Shown: positions 26,101-33,084 of the stretch, one piece after another
How positions within the stretch are numbered: position 1 is the first letter of the stretch
How the letters are laid out: the number at the start of each line of letters is the position of its first letter
Program-made: the position numbers and the translations under genes
Assembly: GCA_025451995.1 (NCBI GenBank)
Contig: JANWJE010000131.1
Coordinates: forward strand, 1 to 35,630
Source of the DNA: Parachlamydiaceae bacterium
GTDB lineage: Bacteria > Chlamydiota > Chlamydiia > Chlamydiales > Parachlamydiaceae
Length of the DNA stretch: 35,630 nt
Direction of reading: 5' to 3'
The notes under the pieces: model-generated
Databases searched by the model: none
What the model saw: only the letters and a program-made list of their open reading frames with translations
What the model was told of the DNA's origin: nothing

Positions 26101-27026
26101 ATTTAAAAGATGTGATTACCAATGAAAATAATCCATTTAACACTTTCAATCAAAATTCCAAAAGGGCTCAAGGGCTTTTTGTTCGCCTCAATCAAAAACT
26201 GAACGAGCAAGCCGCTTATAGAGATGGGGATTTACTGACAGAAATAGGGACAAAGGAACACGCTTTTTGGGATCACCGAACAACCTCTATAGAGTTTCTC
26301 CAGTTTAAATTAGTCAGCCCATTTTCACATGCAGCTACCATTTATATCGAAAAAAATCAGAATGGTAAAAGTCAAATCAAACTCTCAGAGGTTTTAGGAG
26401 AATATCGTCAAAATGACTTTCAGTTTAAGGATGCTATTTGTTCAGAAGTGTGGCAATTGGATGTTTCTAAAATGATTCTCGAAAAAGAAAAGAATTTTTT
26501 GAGAAAAGCTTATGGAAACGATTGGAATAAAATGATCCAAGAAAAATATGAATCATTAGTAAATAATATCCATAAAAATAAAAACAAACAATTTAACGAT
26601 CTAAAAAATTCTTGGGTGCGTAGATTTGAAGCCGGTAAAGCCGATTATATCCTAGGGAGCCATGTTAGGAAAGGGGAAACGGAGTTTAAGCTCTTAGCAA
26701 AACAGATTTTGGGGGAAACTAAGGATAAGGAAGATCATTTGGATGAGATGATCTGTTCTGAATTTGTCACTAGCACCACCCTCGTAGCTCTTTTCCAATT
26801 AAATCAGCAACTCTCTCAAGAAGTTGGCGATTATCTCATTAATAACAAACAAAGGGAAGAAGGGGAAAGAATAAAAAGGGAGGAAAACATCCTTGAATTA
26901 CCAATTAGCAGCAAAGAAGATTTAAGCCGCGTCCATCCCGGAAGAATGATCGATCTTTTTAAAAAGAAACAATGCATCAAGCATTTAGATCCTCCCGCAA
27001 TCATTCAAGAAGTTGTCCGACATTAG
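23181..27026 (+). CDS. Large protein with C-terminal permuted NlpC/P60 (papain-like) domain
   Basis: A 1281-residue protein coupled to the giant gene by an ATGA overlap, so the two are almost certainly made together. The first 1000 residues are mainly helical and charged, with coiled-coil segments (about 480-560) and no recognised domain, signal peptide or membrane helix. The C-terminal 250 residues fit a circularly permuted NlpC/P60 (YiiX/LRAT-like) cysteine hydrolase: SPFSHAATIYIEK with H1050, then ICSEFVTSTTLVAL with C1192 at the start of a helix. A second ICSEVW with C1087 lies between them, so the catalytic cysteine should be tested. Such domains act on peptides, amides or lipids; the target here is unknown. 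It may be an effector. Confidence 0.82.
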   Translation: MTNHLIVRAQYVNNHLIITSDDAAVNDDLLIKQKIALLAKEIFSAADSDKLNKQINFYFNENKITAVIKKNNKLSEYNLSANINVLQRAEELAQLISKIKSNHLETSKESNQRTPFFLLKNSLVSILFRWIERSYLYTFTLEPQVDGITHSFFENSVNEINMKVRWRTSHQFLSNTVDELYRQYNEGRKDELFSRDELYQLISKKLEKSFSSHFFAITHTIINKEEMKVLRNERKLFEAISLLQKCKNEEEIQEADRYWSETIDRIPALDFPIEQLALTESNIQTEKKLILSWDRILKDLREKGGLNKIDDDKKQPAELIKQIRFADAYIHACQLLPKEFRDIFQEFHVLDTQRIESFIHKQPNIFELKSIARNQLGKKREEVFLKCIRPIIDKKEEELLAKHLDFLPILQMIADPNSKEINDLVDEMEKSLAKEITMDVREKLDLTREKLIDFLIFDFERIGIEYYLISNAQILHLRQKRESLTIKNQQTEQINQQMNEAIALHSKINEIDTKLKKSNPLNIEEKKSTLLNDYQQLTINLNALKEEIFENVSILDFPIDALVKPTITLSNQNLMIDLWGTLIKKMEDFRSKSTDADGQIHFKMKVLKRLFLNLSTPSKFKYQIGMQLDRFDKPKDEAIEWMNLVYQTANQEGAGIAQWRQDIQKIQLSGIRFDQLAAMPITSTNADLAFDLWSHLLNESLKPFESDLEWIQSTKFMKNLDAEKVKKYEEALFCHENLLEALRNITDPLMIEKIQPLFGLADKVISLKVKNQIISASKTLFPLDKTLELTPVELIIGDVQTKTSPSKELYRKKEDKQLNPYEIQGLLLLTKALASIECRKESLLSTEETKQLEEFIHTARKSGKKSQILKSKLDEMVKINTSDILSTIKNKILGIDDHPYKHIPYGISMHAVEIILGVTKESKYDNQVKILADKLENILDKIDKGESVPIDEKMTYKELGTLTKSINRSNLLVHLKDVITNENNPFNTFNQNSKRAQGLFVRLNQKLNEQAAYRDGDLLTEIGTKEHAFWDHRTTSIEFLQFKLVSPFSHAATIYIEKNQNGKSQIKLSEVLGEYRQNDFQFKDAICSEVWQLDVSKMILEKEKNFLRKAYGNDWNKMIQEKYESLVNNIHKNKNKQFNDLKNSWVRRFEAGKADYILGSHVRKGETEFKLLAKQILGETKDKEDHLDEMICSEFVTSTTLVALFQLNQQLSQEVGDYLINNKQREEGERIKREENILELPISSKEDLSRVHPGRMIDLFKKKQCIKHLDPPAIIQEVVRH

Positions 27027-27037
27027 TTTTTCTTAAT

Positions 27038-27134
27038 GCGAATTTTGGATAAGGAATGCAGCTCATTCGAGAAAAAATTTTCAAAGCTGGAAGAAAAGAT
27101 CCTCGAAGGAGACCATTCCTTATCCAAAACTCGC
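27038..27134. terminator. Inverted repeat between convergent genes, reaching into the rlmN end
   Basis: A 21-base arm at 27038-27058 pairs with 27114-27134 with one mismatch (core TTTTGGATAAGGAATG and its complement) around a 55-base loop. It lies between the convergent stops of the 1281-residue gene and rlmN, and the right arm includes the final rlmN codons and stop. TTTCTTAATGC is also present as a direct repeat beside each arm. It may be a bidirectional terminator or a partial inverted duplication of the rlmN tail. There is no clean T-run. Confidence 0.5.
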
Positions 27135-28211
27135 GTTTCTTAATGCCAAATTTCCGAGTTGTCCACAGGCGGCCATGATCGACTGACCTTTGGTTTTTCT
27201 CACTAAGACGCGATAGCCTGCTTTAATCAAGGACTCTTTGAAGGCTGCAATCGCGGCAGGTTCTGAAGATTGGAATCGATCGCGACTTTGGGGATTGTAA
27301 GGGATGAGGTTAATTTTAACATTTAACCCCTGCAGATAGCTGGCAAGCTCAGCAGCGTGTTCTGGATGATCATTAAAATTGCGTAGCAACACATAGGCGA
27401 TCAAAACACTTTTTTTTCTTTTTTCGTTGAAGGTTTGAATGGCGCAATAGAGGTCTTGCATGGAATGTTTTCGATTGATCGGCATTAATCGGTTGCGGAG
27501 TTGATCATTTGGGGCATTCAAAGAGAGAGCTAGATTGGGAATAGCTCCTGGGTGGTCAGTCAGACGATGGATTTCTTCCACCCGCCCGCTTGTTGAAATG
27601 GTAATATTTTGCGGCCCAAAGCCAAATCCATGAGGATCGATAAACACTTTGATTGCCTCCATCACTGCATCGTAATTGTCAAAAGGCTCTCCCATGCCCA
27701 TAAAGACCAAGTTGCGAACTGAAGCTTTTAGAATAAAACGGGCGATAAATACCTGGGAGACGATTTCACTTACTGTTAAATGCCGAATGAGACCCATTCT
27801 TCCTGTTTCACAAAATGTGCAGCCCATGCGGCAGCCCACCTGGGAAGAAAGGCAAAGAGTACCACCCGCCTGCATGGGAATAATCACACTTTCAATGTCT
27901 AACTGATCTTGAGTTTTTATAAGAAATTTTGTTGTATTGCCCTCTTGATGCTTTAGTACATCGTCCCCTAAATCTCTTGAATTTAGGGGACGATGTACTA
28001 GGTTTAAAGCGGGAATAGTCCAATCAACAGAGGAGCAAATAGTATCAAAAAGTTTTTTTGCGTTGGCAAAGGCGGGATGTTGACCAAGCAAGAGTCCTGT
28101 GCGGAACCACTCTTGATAGATGAGAAGAGCATGCTGTGCACCTTTTCCCAAAGTCTCTATCATCTGTTTTTGAAATTGTTCCGACGTATAAGAAAGGATG
28201 GAGGGTTTCAT
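27120..28211 (-). CDS. rlmN: Dual-specificity 23S rRNA/tRNA adenine-C2 methyltransferase
   Basis: A radical-SAM enzyme that methylates C2 of A2503 in 23S rRNA and of A37 in some tRNAs. It has the family's VESVIIP-like IESVIIPMQAGGTLCLSSQVG leader, the CxxxCxxC cluster in GCRMGCTFCETGRMG, LVFMGMGEPFDNYDAV, ITISTSGRVEEI, LALSLNAPND and the C-terminal VRKTKGQSIMAACGQL with the mechanistic cysteine. The ATG at 28211 (363 residues) is chosen; one at 28256 would lie inside the tRNA-Arg gene. No strong ribosome binding site is seen. Before the catalytic core, about 16 residues (including NSRDLGDDVL) are encoded by a 47-nt perfect-armed palindrome that is absent, as far as I recall, from other RlmN proteins. 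Confidence 0.93.
   Translation of the reverse strand: MKPSILSYTSEQFQKQMIETLGKGAQHALLIYQEWFRTGLLLGQHPAFANAKKLFDTICSSVDWTIPALNLVHRPLNSRDLGDDVLKHQEGNTTKFLIKTQDQLDIESVIIPMQAGGTLCLSSQVGCRMGCTFCETGRMGLIRHLTVSEIVSQVFIARFILKASVRNLVFMGMGEPFDNYDAVMEAIKVFIDPHGFGFGPQNITISTSGRVEEIHRLTDHPGAIPNLALSLNAPNDQLRNRLMPINRKHSMQDLYCAIQTFNEKRKKSVLIAYVLLRNFNDHPEHAAELASYLQGLNVKINLIPYNPQSRDRFQSSEPAAIAAFKESLIKAGYRVLVRKTKGQSIMAACGQLGNLALRNASFG
27954..28000. repeat. 47-nt palindrome inserted in frame in rlmN
   Basis: Perfect 20-base arms, TAGTACATCGTCCCCTAAAT at 27954-27973 and its reverse complement at 27981-28000, around a seven-base loop. It keeps the rlmN frame open and adds residues around PLNSRDLGDDVL in a surface-like region between the N-terminal helical domain and the radical-SAM domain. 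It resembles, in behaviour but not in sequence, the palindromic elements found inside Rickettsia genes. Confidence 0.72.
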
Positions 28212-28225
28212 AATAGATATAAATT

Positions 28226-28298
28226 TGCACCGAAGAGGGCTCGAACCTCCAACCACCCGGTTCGAAGCCGGGTACTCTATCCATTGAGCTATCGGTGC
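28226..28298 (-). tRNA. tRNA-Arg (anticodon TCG)
   Basis: Read on the minus strand, 28298 to 28226 folds as a complete cloverleaf. The acceptor stem is GCACCGA/TCGGTGC-type with discriminator A, the D arm is AGCTCAATGGATAGAGT, the anticodon stem ACCCGG/CCGGGT closes loop CTTCGAA, and the T arm contains GGTTCGAGCC. Anticodon TCG reads CGA (and, through wobble, other CGN) arginine codons. CCA is not encoded. It lies just upstream of rlmN on the same strand and may share its transcript. Confidence 0.96.
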
Positions 28299-28363
28299 TT
28301 GTGTATTAACAGATGGCTCACTAATATATTAGGGAGATAAATATAAGTCTAGGATTTTGAATA

Positions 28364-29044
28364 ATGCATCCTATTATTTCTTCCGAGGGGGTTATTCTTC
28401 GGATGATACCCTTTAAAGATTACCATCAGATTGTTACTCTGTTTACACCTTTATCCGGATTGATAAAAATATTTTATCGCGGAAATGCAAGTTTATCTAA
28501 AAAAGGAAGCTTTGTTCCATTGACGAAAGTGGAAGTGGCCTATAAAGAAAAAAATGGTGAAATTTTTAGTTGTTTCGGGCTTAACTGCATCGATTCATTT
28601 CGTGATTTGCGGCAACAATTTTCTTTTTTAGAAGTGGGTTGTGAATTATTACAGGGGATTCTCGATTCTCAGCTGGCAGGCAAAGAAGCCCCTCTCATCT
28701 ATGCCCTTCTTCTTTCTTATCTCAAAAAAATTCCATTGATTTCAAACCCCTCGATTTTGAGTGCTAGTTTTGAATTAAAATTATTAAAACACGATGGCTT
28801 ATTACATGTTCCTTTTAGTTGCACAGAGTGTGGTGAAAGATTAGAAGAAGGGTATATTCATGGGATTGAGAAAGGGTGTACCCTTCATCGCCCTCCAGGC
28901 AGTCAATTTTGGGAGGCATTTGAACTTAATGCATTGTACCAATTGGCAGAAACTCAAAGTTTTTTGCAACTCTCCCAAATAGAGGTAAGTCCCTTTTTCA
29001 GAGAGAAAATTTCCCGTTTCTTTAGATCTTCTTGCCAACAATAA
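28364..29044 (+). CDS. recO: DNA repair protein RecO
   Basis: A 226-residue RecO, slightly short for the family but complete. It binds single-stranded DNA and, with RecR, loads RecA onto SSB-coated gaps. The N-terminal OB-fold domain (SSEGVILRMIPFKDYHQIVTL) carries the classic 'ILR..pf.E.d.i..lfT...G' pattern with the usual Glu replaced by Asp/His. After the helical domain a CTECGE motif (about residue 150) is the first half of the zinc site, and the partner cysteine may be that in EKGCTLHRP. The ATG at 28364 has only a distant AGG. Divergent from tRNA-Arg and upstream of tRNA-Leu. Confidence 0.88.
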   Translation: MHPIISSEGVILRMIPFKDYHQIVTLFTPLSGLIKIFYRGNASLSKKGSFVPLTKVEVAYKEKNGEIFSCFGLNCIDSFRDLRQQFSFLEVGCELLQGILDSQLAGKEAPLIYALLLSYLKKIPLISNPSILSASFELKLLKHDGLLHVPFSCTECGERLEEGYIHGIEKGCTLHRPPGSQFWEAFELNALYQLAETQSFLQLSQIEVSPFFREKISRFFRSSCQQ

Positions 29045-29128
29045 CTAGAAGCTGCTATCCTGTTTTTTTGAATTAGACTTTTTTCAAAACTCGCTTTGTT
29101 TGTTTTTCAAGCAAATGGAGTTTATTAA

Positions 29129-29212
29129 GCGAAAGTGGCGGAATTGGTATACGCGCTACTTTGAGGTGGTAGTGAGGGTTTCCTCGTAGGGGTTCAAGTC
29201 CCCTCTTTCGCA
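29129..29212 (+). tRNA. tRNA-Leu (anticodon GAG)
   Basis: A class II tRNA of 84 bases. The acceptor stem GCGAAAG pairs with CTTTCGC, followed by discriminator A. The anticodon stem CTACT/GGTAG closes loop TTGAGGT, giving anticodon GAG. The long variable arm TGAGGGTTTCCTCG is typical of leucine tRNA, and the T arm is AGGGG-TTCAAGT-CCCCT. It reads CTC and CTT codons. CCA is not encoded. GC-rich repeats start about 25 bases downstream. Confidence 0.96.
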
Positions 29213-29237
29213 ATAGACATCTTGCATAACCACATTT

Positions 29238-29348
29238 TCGTGCCCGTGCGCGTGCCCGTGCCCGAAATATTAAATTCTCATATGATTAAACTACTAAAGT
29301 CGGCTATATCAAAGTCGGCTATATCTTCGGGCAAGGGCACGGGCACGA
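29238..29348. repeat. GTGCCC-type GC-rich inverted repeat with internal tandem repeat
   Basis: CGTGCCCGTGCCCGAA (29251-29266), preceded by further CGTGCCC/CGTGCGC units from 29239, is inverted at 29326-29348 (TTCGGGCAAGGGCACGGGCA and onward). Between the arms is a 15-base tandem duplication, AAAGTCGGCTATATC twice (29296-29325). The strong GC bias against an AT-rich background, the inverted ends and a related copy at 32978-33002 suggest a dispersed repeat family. It occupies the gap between tRNA-Leu and the DUF155 gene. Confidence 0.65.
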
Positions 29349-29375
29349 GATTTAGATTATGGAAGGTCTTGTAGA

Positions 29376-30167
29376 ATGGAATGCCGAGCCTATTGTACTG
29401 CATCTGCATACCTGATTAAAGCTCTTTTTGAGTATTTCAAACAGGTGGGCGCCAATGTCACTCTTTATCGAGATGTTATCCACTTTAATGTTCCGGGAGA
29501 AGGATTAGGAGATATCTTTTTTTTCCCCTATGGAGCCACTGTTTTTTGGGGTCTTTCGCTTGAAAGATGCCATACCTTTCTCGATCAGATTAAAGAATAC
29601 GAAGAACAACCTCTAGATGAAATTGAGACCGACGAGTTTACATTTACTCAAGGGGATGTCCCAAAAATTGTCGAAGATGAAATTATTTTACCAAACCTCG
29701 ATCTTTTAAGCCGTTTGGCTGTCTCCCATGGGTTAGCTCAATCAGTAAAACTCGGAACATTTGAAAACGCTTTGCGTAAAACCTTTAGCCATACAAAAAA
29801 AATCCCCGAAGAGCTGGCCAAGCATGGCCATATTTCTCTTTCTCGCAGAGAAATCCGTAGAAAAATGGGCGAGTTATTTATTGAACGCAATTCCATCAAT
29901 TTGCATGTTGATGTGTTAGATACACCGGAATTTTTTTGGGAATATTCTGAACTTGAACCGCTCTATGCAATGACTGCAAATTATTTGGATTTAGAATCAC
30001 GAGTTGAAGTGCTCAATCAGCGCTTAGATGTTATCCATGAGTTATTTGAAATGCTTGGCAATGAGTTAAATCATCAGCATTCCAGCCGCTTAGAATGGAC
30101 AATCATCGGTTTAATTATAATGGAAGTTCTCTTAACATTGTCAAGGGACGTTTTTCGGCTGATTTAG
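29376..30167 (+). CDS. DUF155 / RMD1-RMND1 family membrane-anchored protein
   Basis: A 263-residue member of the DUF155 family, shared by yeast Rmd1, Sad1-interacting factor 2 and human mitochondrial RMND1. Family signatures are FFFPYGATVFWGLS (about residues 48-61), EEQPLDEIETDEFTF, RLAVSHGLAQSVKLGTFE, SLSRREIRRKMGELF, SINLHVDVLDTPEFFWE and VEVLNQRLDVIHELFEML. One C-terminal hydrophobic helix (WTIIGLIIMEVLLTL) anchors it in the membrane. In mitochondria RMND1 supports translation; the bacterial role is not established. The ATG at 29376 has GGAAGG about ten bases upstream. It is convergent with the next gene, with only seven bases between the stops. Confidence 0.9.
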   Translation: MECRAYCTASAYLIKALFEYFKQVGANVTLYRDVIHFNVPGEGLGDIFFFPYGATVFWGLSLERCHTFLDQIKEYEEQPLDEIETDEFTFTQGDVPKIVEDEIILPNLDLLSRLAVSHGLAQSVKLGTFENALRKTFSHTKKIPEELAKHGHISLSRREIRRKMGELFIERNSINLHVDVLDTPEFFWEYSELEPLYAMTANYLDLESRVEVLNQRLDVIHELFEMLGNELNHQHSSRLEWTIIGLIIMEVLLTLSRDVFRLI

Positions 30168-30174
30168 AGTTCTA

Positions 30175-31275
30175 CTATTTATTTTCATTGCTGAAAATGA
30201 AAGTCATATGATGTGGACTGTAAACAGCGGTTCTTTCTTCTTCTGTATCGGATTGTTCAGGAAAGATAGAGGGGTCGTTTTTGTATGTATTTAGTTTTTC
30301 GTTGACCTTGTTAAGGGCGAGCGTCACCACGCGTTCAAGCCGGATGGTAGTAGCTAACATATCTTCTGTCTTATCCACTTCATAAGCAAATCCAGTTCTG
30401 TTATAAAGATGAGACTCAACGATACGTATTTCAGATGAAGATCGCTTTGTTGAAGTTTGAGCTTGGGTTTCTTCTAAAAAATGTCGAGTTTTCACTCCCA
30501 ATTTCGTTGGATTGGTCATTTTTTCTCCGGAAACAGTTTTTTGTTCTGCTTCGAGTTCATCGATGATGTATAGAGCTCTTGTTGAAGAATTGAGAATCGA
30601 ATCAAATGGGATGGTTTCTTGGTTTTTTTGACGGGCAATTTTTACAGCTAAAATTTCTTCATCTAAACAAATCTCTGTCCATTCTGAAAAAACAGTCAGT
30701 TCAAGCCAATTGTTTTTCATGTATTTAATCACACTTTTACATGAAGGAAAATTTTCTGGATTAGTCGTCTTTAGTTTTTCTCCTCCTTCACTAACGAGAA
30801 TTTTTATATTTTTTGTTTTTTCATTGATGAATTGAGAAATAGAGTTGATATTTTTTTTACAGATATTTTTTTCTTTTTCAGAAAGTTCGATTTTGTTTAG
30901 ATTTTTATGTTCTTGTTCTAGGATTTTGTCTTTTTCAAAAATTTCATTTTGTATCTCTCTCATCGCTTGAATGCGCGTTTGCCAGTCTGATATCCATTGG
31001 ACTGTTTTTTCGTCTTTGACATCATCAATTTCAAGTCTCTTTTCAATATCTTTCCAGGACTTTGATTGACGAAAAAACAAAGCGCATTGGGTATGTTTTG
31101 AGCTATCTAAACCCGGTTCTTGTGTTGTATATAATTTAAAGACGTCTTTTACAATTTTCCGATAAAGTTTTTTATCTGTATCCGACAAAGAAGAGTATCT
31201 AGACGTTTGTTCAACGGCATTAGTTACACCTGAAAACATAGAGAGCAACTGAGCAATTTGACCGATCAAAATCAT
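30175..31275 (-). CDS. Hypothetical protein, 366 residues
   Basis: Not recognised. A cytosolic-looking, charged and largely helical protein. Residues about 100-165 form a likely coiled coil (QNEIFEKDKILEQEHKNLNK and following), and residues 250-290 are Ser/Thr/Gln-rich. No membrane helix is apparent apart from a mildly hydrophobic N-terminus (MILIGQIAQLLSMF). The ATG at 31275 follows GGAGAT eight bases upstream, and a near-consensus promoter lies just before it, so it is probably well expressed. The composition and lack of known homologs are compatible with a secreted effector, but nothing in the sequence proves this. Confidence 0.72.
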   Translation of the reverse strand: MILIGQIAQLLSMFSGVTNAVEQTSRYSSLSDTDKKLYRKIVKDVFKLYTTQEPGLDSSKHTQCALFFRQSKSWKDIEKRLEIDDVKDEKTVQWISDWQTRIQAMREIQNEIFEKDKILEQEHKNLNKIELSEKEKNICKKNINSISQFINEKTKNIKILVSEGGEKLKTTNPENFPSCKSVIKYMKNNWLELTVFSEWTEICLDEEILAVKIARQKNQETIPFDSILNSSTRALYIIDELEAEQKTVSGEKMTNPTKLGVKTRHFLEETQAQTSTKRSSSEIRIVESHLYNRTGFAYEVDKTEDMLATTIRLERVVTLALNKVNEKLNTYKNDPSIFPEQSDTEEERTAVYSPHHMTFIFSNENK

Positions 31276-31301
31276 AAAAACATCTCCTTATCAAAAGTAC
31301 A

Positions 31302-31330
31302 ATTTTATTTATTGGAATGTATATTGTCAA
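31302..31330 (-). promoter_or_regulatory. Near-consensus promoter of the 366-residue protein gene
   Basis: On the minus strand a perfect TTGACA (31330-31325) is followed after exactly 17 bases by TAAAAT (31307-31302). It predicts a short leader of about 20 bases that contains GGAGAT before the ATG at 31275. This is the best -35 element seen in the window. Confidence 0.7.
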
Positions 31331-31381
31331 TGACTAAAAATAAATGTTTTTATTAATTTTTTGTAAAGATTTAACTGTTTT

Positions 31382-32944
31382 TTACTTATTTGCTTCAATT
31401 AGTTTTTTATTTTTATAAATAGAAAATAAACTATTAAATGAAAAGAAAAGAATCCCAAAGATACATAATTGAAATGATAGTTGAAATAATTGATTGATAA
31501 AAAACTCATTAAAATAGGATTCCGAAAAAATAGGGAGGTTGACTAATTTGCGAAAAAAGTAACTGCCGCATGATGCAAAAAGGGTGCTATAAATCATCTG
31601 TAAAGCTTGATGATGAAGATCGCGATTGAAAATGGGGAATTCCTTCCGATTTAATCGCCATCCCAGATACAAAAAATTTACCCAGGCACTGACACTAGTC
31701 GCTATTGCAACACTGATTGCCCCCCACTCTAAAAAAAAGATGCAAAAGGAATTAAGGATGACATTCAAGATCATGGTAGCAAAGGAAGCGATAGCCGGAA
31801 GGATGTAGTTGCTTTTTGCATAGCTAGCGGGGGCAAGGACCAAAATTAAAGCTGATGGAATCAACCCCACACCATATGCCCACAAGCACTGGGTTGTCTG
31901 TATAGATGCGCTTAAGTCAAAATCACCATGTCCATATAAAAAGATCACTGAAAGATCGCCATAAAGAAAAATCAAAGCTGTTAATGGCAACATAAAAGAC
32001 CAAGTTCTCAAGAGAGCATCATGTAAAAAATGGCAATAATTTTCTTTATTATTTGTTTTAATGGCTCTTGCTAGAGGTGGGAGGATGGCCCCGGCAATAG
32101 CAATGCCAAATAAAGCGAGAGGGAGTTGTTCTATTCGTATTGCATACCAGAGGAAAGCGGGACCCTCGATATCAGCAAAGCGTGCAAACAATGTGTCGAT
32201 TGCATTATTGAATTGAGAAGAGGCGACGCCGACTAGCCCAAGTGCAAGCGGCTTCCCTAAAGCTCGTATATCCCTTGTATCGATAGAAGCAAATGTAAAA
32301 GAATGCTTTAACTTCACCCAAACAGCAGGGACTGTTATCGCCCATTGGCAGATGCAAGCGACTATAATTCCGAGCGATAGTAATGGCATTGCTTGCTCGG
32401 CATCTAATCCTTTAAGGCATAACACCGCAATAACCCAAACACTATTGAAAGCTACAGGAGCTGCACTTGGGATAAAATAATTTTTTTCACATTGGAGAAA
32501 AGAGCTATTAATTCCATATAAACAGATGAATAATAGACTCGGCAACATGTATAGCGTTAAAGAAACAATTTCTTTATTTGCCGGTTGTAAATCGCCCCAA
32601 TGGAGGATAGATCCTAAGACTAAACAGGTCAATCCTATCAATAGAAGAAGAAAGATGGTAAGCGTTGCATTCAAATCGCGAAAAAAAGACATGGCCCTTT
32701 GTTCGCTTTTTTGGCGTAAATTTTCAAACTCAGGAATAAAAGCAGATTGCAAAGCCCCCTCACCAAACAAACGTCTTAATAAATGTGCAAATCGAAAAGC
32801 CACCATGAAGGCGGCGACTGAGGGCTGAGTGCCAAAGGCATATGCCATAGAAATATCGCGCAGCATTCCAGTGAGGCGACTGAGCAATGTCCCTGAAAAA
32901 AAACGATGCGATGAACGGCGAATGCTTTCTAAGGTATCTTTCAT
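31382..32944 (-). CDS. murJ: Lipid II flippase MurJ (MviN)
   Basis: A 520-residue polytopic inner-membrane protein of the MOP superfamily that moves lipid II to the periplasmic face for peptidoglycan synthesis. The N-terminus contains SGTLLSRLTGMLRDISMAYAFG and FRFAHLLRRLFGEGALQSAFIPEF, which match the MurJ signature including the conserved arginines. About 13-14 hydrophobic helices follow to KNKKLIEANK. Length matches the family. It agrees with the division-septum peptidoglycan of Chlamydiota. The gene is divergent from nfo, as I recall for C. trachomatis. The ATG at 32944 lacks a clear ribosome binding site. Confidence 0.95.
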   Translation of the reverse strand: MKDTLESIRRSSHRFFSGTLLSRLTGMLRDISMAYAFGTQPSVAAFMVAFRFAHLLRRLFGEGALQSAFIPEFENLRQKSEQRAMSFFRDLNATLTIFLLLLIGLTCLVLGSILHWGDLQPANKEIVSLTLYMLPSLLFICLYGINSSFLQCEKNYFIPSAAPVAFNSVWVIAVLCLKGLDAEQAMPLLSLGIIVACICQWAITVPAVWVKLKHSFTFASIDTRDIRALGKPLALGLVGVASSQFNNAIDTLFARFADIEGPAFLWYAIRIEQLPLALFGIAIAGAILPPLARAIKTNNKENYCHFLHDALLRTWSFMLPLTALIFLYGDLSVIFLYGHGDFDLSASIQTTQCLWAYGVGLIPSALILVLAPASYAKSNYILPAIASFATMILNVILNSFCIFFLEWGAISVAIATSVSAWVNFLYLGWRLNRKEFPIFNRDLHHQALQMIYSTLFASCGSYFFRKLVNLPIFSESYFNEFFINQLFQLSFQLCIFGILFFSFNSLFSIYKNKKLIEANK

Positions 32945-32977
32945 GGAGGTATCAAATATTTTAATGAAAATAGATCA

Positions 32978-33002
32978 TTCGTGCCCATGTCCGGGCCCGA
33001 AT
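32978..33002. repeat. GTGCCC-type GC-rich repeat copy between murJ and nfo
   Basis: TTCGTGCCCATGTCCGGGCC and the next bases closely resemble the GTGCCC repeats at 29238-29348, and the unit begins TTCG and ends CGAA like them. It sits in the 5' leader of murJ. It supports a dispersed repeat family spread through intergenic DNA. Confidence 0.5.
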
Positions 33003-33025
33003 AGCAATTTTTCTTTGTTGTGTCT

Positions 33026-33055
33026 ATTTTATATTCCAACCAACATTATTTACAA
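33026..33055 (-). promoter_or_regulatory. Candidate murJ promoter
   Basis: On the minus strand TTGTAA (33055-33050) is followed after 18 bases by TAAAAT (33031-33026). The predicted leader of about 75 bases includes the GTGCCC repeat. A moderate match in AT-rich DNA, so tentative. Confidence 0.33.
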
Positions 33056-33084
33056 TAACAGGGCTCCTTGTTAAGATATTCCCT

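Noticed and set aside
28045-28340. Open frames on both strands across the tRNA-Arg gene
   Set aside because: They are shadows of the tRNA and of rlmN; the tRNA folds completely.
29129-29348. Integration (att) site at tRNA-Leu
   Set aside because: No integrase gene and no duplicate of the tRNA 3' end were found in the window.
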